This document shows, in pieces, positions 59,510-64,000 of a stretch of DNA of 64,000 nt. Each line of letters starts with the position of its first letter. Positions within the stretch are counted from its first letter, which is position 1. A program made the position numbers and the translations under genes. The stretch comes from Maritalea sp049801075. Lineage in GTDB: Bacteria > Pseudomonadota > Alphaproteobacteria > Rhizobiales > Devosiaceae. Below the pieces are notes generated by a model that worked only from the letters and a program-made list of their open reading frames with translations, was not told where the DNA came from and did not search any database. The stretch is taken from positions 496,001-560,000 of the forward strand of contig NZ_JBNAGG010000002.1 of the NCBI RefSeq assembly GCF_049801075.1, read 5' to 3'.

Positions 59510-60502
59510 TTACCGCGCGTCCAGGGCTGGCTTGAGCACCTCAAGTCGATTGGTCCAGATATATCCGTCGAAGTTCTCCGGAATATAGTCCAATTGATCA
59601 AGCTGATCGATGCCGGTGGTGCCTGATTTAATGTCGGTTAGGTCCATGGGACCAAGCAAGACTAGGCGTGAATTATGCTCGGCAAGTCTTTTGGTGAGGC
59701 GATGGGGCCAACCCCACATGGCGGGGGCAATGTTGGCTGGAACGGAGACCCATTTGTTGTGGCACTCTTCCGGCACATGGCCCGACCAACCGAGAGCGAT
59801 ATATTTCAAGAGGCAGGCCTTGGTGTCTTGTTTGCTATAGCCACCGAGGTCTGGCCTTTTGGCAATTGTTTCGGCAACGGGGCGTGCGCCGCCATAAACA
59901 GCAATGGTCATTTGATTGAGCTTTGGATCATTTTCAAAATAGTCGAGCAGCAATTTTGCTTCTTCAGGATCGTCACTTTTGAAATTGATCAGCAATTTGG
60001 CGTCTGATGGCTGAACGCGCTTGATAAACTCGCTTAGTTCATAGAGTTGGCCAACAAATTTGCCGCGGAAAGGGAAGGTTTTTCCCTCGTCTGCGGTGTA
60101 GCCATAGCCCACATCGAGTTGGCGCAGATCTGCCATCTTTTTGTCGCGAATGGGGCCCGTGCCATTGGTGCGGCAATCTAATGTCCAGTCGTGGAAAACG
60201 GCCAGTTTATTGTCCATCGTTGGGGCGATGTCGATCTCGACAATATCTGCACCTAGTTCAATAGCAGCATTGGTGGATTCTGGTGTGTTTTCTAGATAAT
60301 CATGGCTGGGCGGGAATATGCGCTCGGCTGTGCAGGTTTGGTTGGTGAGGCCTTCACGATGGAATGTTTGGTGCAAGCCGCGATGGGCGATAAATTCAAG
60401 TTTCCCATTTGAGGATGGGCCTGCAATCAGCGAGCTGTTCCATGCCCATAGGCCAGTAATGGCACCGATAAACCCTAAAACAACCCAATATCTTTTGCGC
60501 AT
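59510..60502 (-). CDS. Glycerophosphodiester phosphodiesterase (membrane-anchored)
   Basis: A 330-residue GDPD-family enzyme hydrolysing glycerophosphodiesters to glycerol-3-phosphate and an alcohol. Active-site elements: H40-R41-G (AHRG), ENT (71-73), E89-x-D91 and H104-D105. An N-terminal helix (VVLGFIGAITGLWAW) anchors it or directs export, so it probably acts in the periplasm. ATG 60502 has GGGGG upstream. Confidence 0.85.
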   Translation of the reverse strand: MRKRYWVVLGFIGAITGLWAWNSSLIAGPSSNGKLEFIAHRGLHQTFHREGLTNQTCTAERIFPPSHDYLENTPESTNAAIELGADIVEIDIAPTMDNKLAVFHDWTLDCRTNGTGPIRDKKMADLRQLDVGYGYTADEGKTFPFRGKFVGQLYELSEFIKRVQPSDAKLLINFKSDDPEEAKLLLDYFENDPKLNQMTIAVYGGARPVAETIAKRPDLGGYSKQDTKACLLKYIALGWSGHVPEECHNKWVSVPANIAPAMWGWPHRLTKRLAEHNSRLVLLGPMDLTDIKSGTTGIDQLDQLDYIPENFDGYIWTNRLEVLKPALDAR

Positions 60503-60569
60503 GGAACCCCCAATATTTGCTTGCTGCAGCATCTATTTGCGTGCATTGCGGGCAAAATAGGGCAGAGAT

Positions 60570-60601
60570 GGAAAGAAAAGGGCGCTGAGATGCAGCGCCC
60601 T
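60570..60601 (-). terminator. Intrinsic terminator of the DUF2807 gene
   Basis: On the minus strand AGGGCGCTG/CAGCGCCCT (60593-60601 with 60579-60587) is followed by CTTTTCTTTCC-like T-rich sequence. Confidence 0.75.
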
Positions 60602-60608
60602 GACTGTT

Positions 60609-61376
60609 CTAATGAACGGTGACTTCACCGCCACTTGAAGTGTTATTGCGTGTCTCTGCTGGTGAGCCGTAAATGTTCACATCTGCGCCAGAGCTGGCAT
60701 CGGCTGCCGCTTTGTCGCTGGCGAAGGCACTTACATCGCTACCAGAAGATGCGGAGATTTCGACAGAGGTACATTCTAGATTGCGTGCATCTAGGTCGGA
60801 CCCCGAGCTAGCCTGCAGGTCAGCATCGCCGCATGTGCCAGCGAGTTCGATATCTCCGCCGGCGGAGGCGCGCGCCTTGATTTCATTTACGCTCAGGTCT
60901 TTGCCGTAGAAATCGGCTCCAGCGCTGCTGTGTACGCCTAATCTTTCAAGGTCAAACCCTTCAAGATAGAGGTCTGAACCGGCGGAAACATGCGCATCTG
61001 AAATGGTTGGCATTTGGATGCGCACTTTCGGTGAGGGGCTGCTGAACCAATCTGTAAGGCTTTTGAGGAAGCCTTCTTCTTCACGATCAATTTTAAGCGC
61101 ATCGCCGCTTTGTTTGATATTCAGTGTTTCCAGTGTTTTTGCGTCTTTTGCCTCTGCGGTTATTGCAAAGCTGTCACCATAGGTGATGTAGGCATCAACT
61201 GCTTCTGAAACGTTGACGGCGGAAAAATCTTTAAAATCATAAGTGCGGGTTTCCTGCGCAAATGCAGGCTGGCTCGCAACGGCAAAAGCGCCGATGGCCA
61301 AGCCAAGGGCAGCTAAATGAGTGGACTGGGCAAAATTTGATTTTTTGGCAATGGTTGTCTGGGAGGGACGAAACAT
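60609..61376 (-). CDS. Exported DUF2807 (GIN domain) protein
   Basis: A 255-residue protein with a signal peptide (LGLAIGAFAVASQPAFAQ) and a repetitive beta-helix made of imperfect repeats of the SAGSD/SSGSD type (HVSAGSDLYLEG, HSSAGADFYGKD, RASAGGDIELAG, ASSGSDLDARN, SASSGSDVSAF, ASSGADVNIYG). This is the DUF2807/putative autotransporter-head-like fold, common in exported proteins of unknown function. AAGGTGA lies before ATG 61376. It has a terminator of its own. Confidence 0.82.
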   Translation of the reverse strand: MFRPSQTTIAKKSNFAQSTHLAALGLAIGAFAVASQPAFAQETRTYDFKDFSAVNVSEAVDAYITYGDSFAITAEAKDAKTLETLNIKQSGDALKIDREEEGFLKSLTDWFSSPSPKVRIQMPTISDAHVSAGSDLYLEGFDLERLGVHSSAGADFYGKDLSVNEIKARASAGGDIELAGTCGDADLQASSGSDLDARNLECTSVEISASSGSDVSAFASDKAAADASSGADVNIYGSPAETRNNTSSGGEVTVH

Positions 61377-61480
61377 AAATTCACCTTGTGTTCGATTGTC
61401 CTTCAAATATTGGGCGGATATCTGCGCATACAAGGGAAGATGCTGAGATTTCGTAAGAAATTTTTGCGACACAATTCTAA

Positions 61481-61519
61481 ACAAAGAAAAGGCGGCGAAG
61501 ACAAATGCTTCGCGGCCTT
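61481..61519 (-). terminator. Intrinsic terminator of icd
   Basis: On the minus strand AAGGC-C-GCGAAG / CTTCGC-C-GCCTT (61508-61519 with 61489-61500; one mismatch) is followed by TTCTTTGTT. Confidence 0.72.
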
Positions 61520-61547
61520 TCTTGAATCAATATATGAGCTTGGTGCT

Positions 61548-62762
61548 CTATTTACTCATAGCTTTTTGAAGGTTCTCGTCAATAGCTTCCAAGAAACCAA
61601 TTGTTGAGAGCCATTCTTGATCTGGGCCAACCAACAAAGCCAAATCTTTGGTCATTTGGCCACCTTCGATGGTGTCCACAACGGTTTTTTCCAAAGTTGC
61701 AGCAAAGTTTGCCAAAGCTTCATTGTCGTCCAATTTCGCGCGGTGGGCGAGGCCACGTGTCCATGCGAAGATAGACGCTGTTGAGTTGGTTGAAGTGGCT
61801 TCACCTTTTTGGTGCTGACGATAGTGACGTGTCACTGTGCCGTGCGCCGCCTCGGCTTCCACTGTTTTGCCATCTGGTGACATCAAAACAGAAGTCATCA
61901 AGCCGAGTGAACCAAAGCCTTGTGCCACTGTGTCTGACTGTACGTCGCCATCATAGTTTTTACAGGCCCAAACATAGCCGCCAGACCATTTAAGCGCAGA
62001 AGCAACCATATCGTCGATCAAGCGGTGCTCGTACCAAATTTTGGCTTCTTCATACTTGTCTTTAAACTCAGCTTCGTAGACTTCTTGGAAGAGGTCTTTA
62101 AAGCGGCCATCATAGGCTTTCATGATGGTGTTTTTAGTAGACAAGTAGCAAGGCACTTTGCGGTTCAACGCATAGTTCATGCTGGCGCGGGCAAAATCAC
62201 GAATTGAATCGTCCAAGTTGTACATGGCCATTGCCACGCCTGAGCTTGGAGCATCATAGACTTCGTGTTCGATCTCTTCGCCGTCTTCGCCTACAAATTT
62301 GATGGACAATTTGCCTTTGCCCGGGAATTTAAAGTCTGTCGCGCGATATTGGTCACCAAATGCGTGACGGCCAACGATGATTGGCTGTGTCCAGCCTGGA
62401 ACCAAGCGAGGCACGTTGCGGCAGATGATCGGCTCGCGGAAAATAACGCCGCCCAAGATGTTCCGGATGGTGCCGTTTGGCGAGCGGTACATACGCTTCA
62501 AGCCGAACTCTTCAACCCGGTCTTCATCTGGGGTGATGGTGGCACATTTAACGCCAACGCCGTGCTTTTTGATGGCGTTTGCAGCGTCCACAGTGATTTG
62601 GTCATCGGTCGCGTCCCGCGCCTCAATGCCCAAATCGTAATATTCGAGATCGATGTCGAGATAGGGGTGGATCAGTTTGTCTTTAATGAATTGCCAGATG
62701 ATCCGTGTCATCTCGTCGCCGTCGAGTTCGACGACAGGATTGGTTACCTTAATTTTGCTCAT
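61548..62762 (-). CDS. icd: Isocitrate dehydrogenase (NADP+)
   Basis: A 404-residue enzyme of the citric acid cycle, eukaryote-type homodimeric NADP-IDH: N-terminal VVELDGDEMTRIIWQFIKDK, substrate segment SPNGTIRNILGG, the ENCK-type region replaced by the family STKNTIMKAYDGRFKDLFQE, and the metal/substrate segment KNYDGDVQSDTVAQGFGSLG. Start ATG 62762 has GGAG upstream. Own terminator. Confidence 0.95.
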   Translation of the reverse strand: MSKIKVTNPVVELDGDEMTRIIWQFIKDKLIHPYLDIDLEYYDLGIEARDATDDQITVDAANAIKKHGVGVKCATITPDEDRVEEFGLKRMYRSPNGTIRNILGGVIFREPIICRNVPRLVPGWTQPIIVGRHAFGDQYRATDFKFPGKGKLSIKFVGEDGEEIEHEVYDAPSSGVAMAMYNLDDSIRDFARASMNYALNRKVPCYLSTKNTIMKAYDGRFKDLFQEVYEAEFKDKYEEAKIWYEHRLIDDMVASALKWSGGYVWACKNYDGDVQSDTVAQGFGSLGLMTSVLMSPDGKTVEAEAAHGTVTRHYRQHQKGEATSTNSTASIFAWTRGLAHRAKLDDNEALANFAATLEKTVVDTIEGGQMTKDLALLVGPDQEWLSTIGFLEAIDENLQKAMSK

Positions 62763-62896
62763 GAGAACTCCGCAAAGCTAAAAGTTGGGAGGCCCGCCTT
62801 GCTTAAGACGGGTGTTCAGCGCCCCTATAGCATTTGTGGGGGAAAAGGCAAAGACTGATTGGTGCACAAATGGCATGATCAAATGCGCTTGACGGA

Positions 62897-62910
62897 TGTG
62901 TAAATACACG
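62897..62910. promoter_or_regulatory. MarR operator copy 1
   Basis: TGTGTAAATACACG, 14-27 bp before the marR start: a near-palindrome of the same sequence as the two perfect copies at 63373 and 63619. Confidence 0.65.
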
Positions 62911-62923
62911 GCATGAAGTGGGC

Positions 62924-63352
62924 ATGAACGAAAAAGCGATTTTGGAAATGGAGAGATGTGTGCTGCGCAATACGCGTGCAGCCTCGCGCATGATGACGCG
63001 CAACTTTTCGCGCCGCTTGGGGCGGTTTGAGATCACCACCGAGCAATTTTCGCTGATCGCGTCGCTGGCCGGGGCAGAGCATGATTCCGTTTCGGCGCTG
63101 GCTGACTATTTGGCGATTGAACGCTCTACCTTGTCGCGCAATCTATCGCTTCTGGAGAAAAAGGGCGTGGTGCAAAAGCGTGCCGCAGATAAGGGCAATG
63201 GCGTTATCTATAGCCTCACCGCAAAGGGGCAGGCGCTGTTTGAAGCAATGGTGCCGCATTGGCAGGCAGCGCAGGATGCAATTTTGGACGTGGTGAGCCG
63301 AGAGGAACTGGATGCTGCACTCAATGTGCTGAAGCGGGTGGCCAAATTGTAG
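62924..63352 (+). CDS. MarR-family regulator
   Basis: A 142-residue MarR regulator with winged helix in the middle (FEITTEQFSLIASLAGAEHD, ALADYLAIERSTLSRNLSLL, wing ADKGNGVIYSLTAKG). TGTGTA-N2-TACACA-type sites lie before its own gene, just after it and directly before the beta-ketoacyl synthase gene, so it probably controls itself and a fatty-acid-related gene set. An in-frame GTG at 62918 is an alternative start. Confidence 0.85.
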   Translation: MNEKAILEMERCVLRNTRAASRMMTRNFSRRLGRFEITTEQFSLIASLAGAEHDSVSALADYLAIERSTLSRNLSLLEKKGVVQKRAADKGNGVIYSLTAKGQALFEAMVPHWQAAQDAILDVVSREELDAALNVLKRVAKL

Positions 63353-63370
63353 CCATATTTTTTGCGCCTC

Positions 63371-63388
63371 AATGTGTATATACACATT
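63371..63388. promoter_or_regulatory. MarR operator copy 2
   Basis: AATGTGTATATACACATT is a perfect 18-bp palindrome 19 bp after the marR stop, in the promoter region of the downstream gene. The rest of 63389-63616 shows no gene. Confidence 0.65.
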
Positions 63389-63616
63389 TCGTAATTTTTG
63401 GGCTGTGTTTGGCGTTGTGTTGCTAGCCCAGCGGCGGCGGGCGGCGTGTCAGGTGTGTTGCGTTGAAGTGCCGGGTTAGCGGACGGGCGCGATAACAGTT
63501 GGTGAGGAATTTTGGGTTTTGCGCTGGCTTCAGGTCAGGGTGAAGCCCGGACTGGCAGGAATGCAGTTGGCGCAATGCGCCAGCTTACAAGGAAGGTGCG
63601 CACAAGTCTGTGTGCC

Positions 63617-63634
63617 TTTGTGTATATACACAAA
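63617..63634. promoter_or_regulatory. MarR operator copy 3
   Basis: TTTGTGTATATACACAAA, a perfect 18-bp palindrome immediately before AAGGAG of the beta-ketoacyl synthase gene; binding here would block transcription start or ribosome access. Confidence 0.7.
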
Positions 63635-63646
63635 AAGGAGAGCGAA

Positions 63647-64000
63647 ATGCGTGTGAATAATGATGATCCGATTGTGGTGACGGGTATGGGGGCGGTGACG
63701 CCACTCGGTGTTGGGGTGAACACCAATTGGGACCGGCTGTTGGCTGGCAAAAGCGGCATCGTGAAGAATGATCGGTTTGATGTGACCGATTATACTGCGA
63801 AGGTGGCAGGGCTGGTGCCGAGCAAGGAGAAAGACCCACACGGGTTTGATCCGAACGACTTCATTGATTCCAAAGATCAAAAGAAGATGGATTTGTTTAT
63901 TCAATACTCTATCGCGGCCACAGAGGAAGCGTTGCAGCAGTCAAATTGGGTGGCGGAAACAGAGGATCAAAAGGAACGCACAGCAACAATCATCGCCACT
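63647..64000 (+). CDS. Beta-ketoacyl-ACP synthase (FabF-like), N-terminal part
   Basis: The first 118 codons of a ketosynthase, cut by the right edge. IVVTGMGAVTPLG (8-20) and the SGIVKNDRFD region are the FabF/KAS-II N-terminal signature. The catalytic cysteine lies beyond the window. It condenses malonyl-ACP with an acyl chain. AAGGAG precedes the ATG. It is not the housekeeping fabF for certain: a dedicated MarR regulator with operators in its promoter suggests an inducible or accessory synthase. Confidence 0.85.
   Translation, partial: MRVNNDDPIVVTGMGAVTPLGVGVNTNWDRLLAGKSGIVKNDRFDVTDYTAKVAGLVPSKEKDPHGFDPNDFIDSKDQKKMDLFIQYSIAATEEALQQSNWVAETEDQKERTATIIAT

Noticed and set aside
1..64000. 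CRISPR array, tRNA, rRNA, transposase or phage genes
   Set aside because: None seen. The only tandem repeats are the 40-bp GC-rich units, which have no regular spacers; no cloverleaf or transposase-like protein was recognised.

Overview
The window is a chromosomal segment of an alphaproteobacterium, most probably from the Hyphomicrobiales (Devosiaceae/Maritalea-like is my guess from gene content and moderate GC; this is inference, not a database result). Supporting signs are the cckA-recA-alaS order, the flagellar genes flbT, flaF, fliX and motE, the single-cysteine DksA, CtrA-type boxes (TTAA-N7-TTAAC) and TCAAG-loop intergenic palindromes. No rRNA, tRNA, CRISPR array, insertion sequence or prophage was recognised.

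Layout. 1-9.4 kb: end of a ferredoxin reductase plus a 2Fe-2S ferredoxin, a 1.9-kb gene-free repeat field, a Tet(M)-like ribosomal protection GTPase, an MFS transporter, the DUF697/YcjX pair and an AT-rich secreted orphan. 9.5-14.8 kb: a DUF2087 protein, a lipase-like hydrolase with a PadR regulator and a perfect 19-bp operator, metA and a P-loop protein, separated by palindrome-rich spacers. 15-30.8 kb: flagellar genes flgE-flgK-flgL, flbT-flaF, five tandem flagellin genes, flgI-flgJ-flgN and fliX. 31-36 kb: a non-flagellar insert (dksA, a YiiX-like permuted papain hydrolase, a coiled-coil stress protein, ArsR-SRPBCC-GFA operon, MarR/EamA pair). 36-51.2 kb: flgF-G-A-H, fliL-fliM-DUF6468-motE-TPR protein, fliO-fliP, flgB-flgC-fliE-fliQ-fliR-flhB. 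51.3-64 kb: cckA, recA, alaS, a DUF2254 membrane protein, glycerophosphodiesterase, DUF2807 protein, icd, a MarR regulator and the start of a beta-ketoacyl-ACP synthase.

Regulation readable in the sequence. Three sigma-54 type promoters (flgE, flgI, flgF) each have one or two GGCA-N5-TGCC palindromes about 75-150 bp upstream, the arrangement expected of a FlbD-type enhancer. The same palindrome lies close to the starts of fliX and flgB and between fliO and flgB, where it could repress. CtrA-type boxes precede flgB, fliL and several flagellins. This matches a Caulobacter-like CtrA, then FlbD/FliX/sigma-54, flagellar cascade; cckA, the kinase feeding CtrA, is in the same window.

Most interesting candidate. 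The 3' end of the flgF-G-A-H transcript folds into three stem-loops whose loops read UUUCCCCAAUUU (twice) and CCCCA. The leaders of flgF, flgI and fliE each carry two copies of the complementary TTGGGGA(A) element (one flgI copy is ATGGGGAA), the second copy lying at the Shine-Dalgarno position. This suggests a 3'-UTR-derived, anti-Shine-Dalgarno regulatory RNA controlling basal-body operons. It is a prediction from sequence only.
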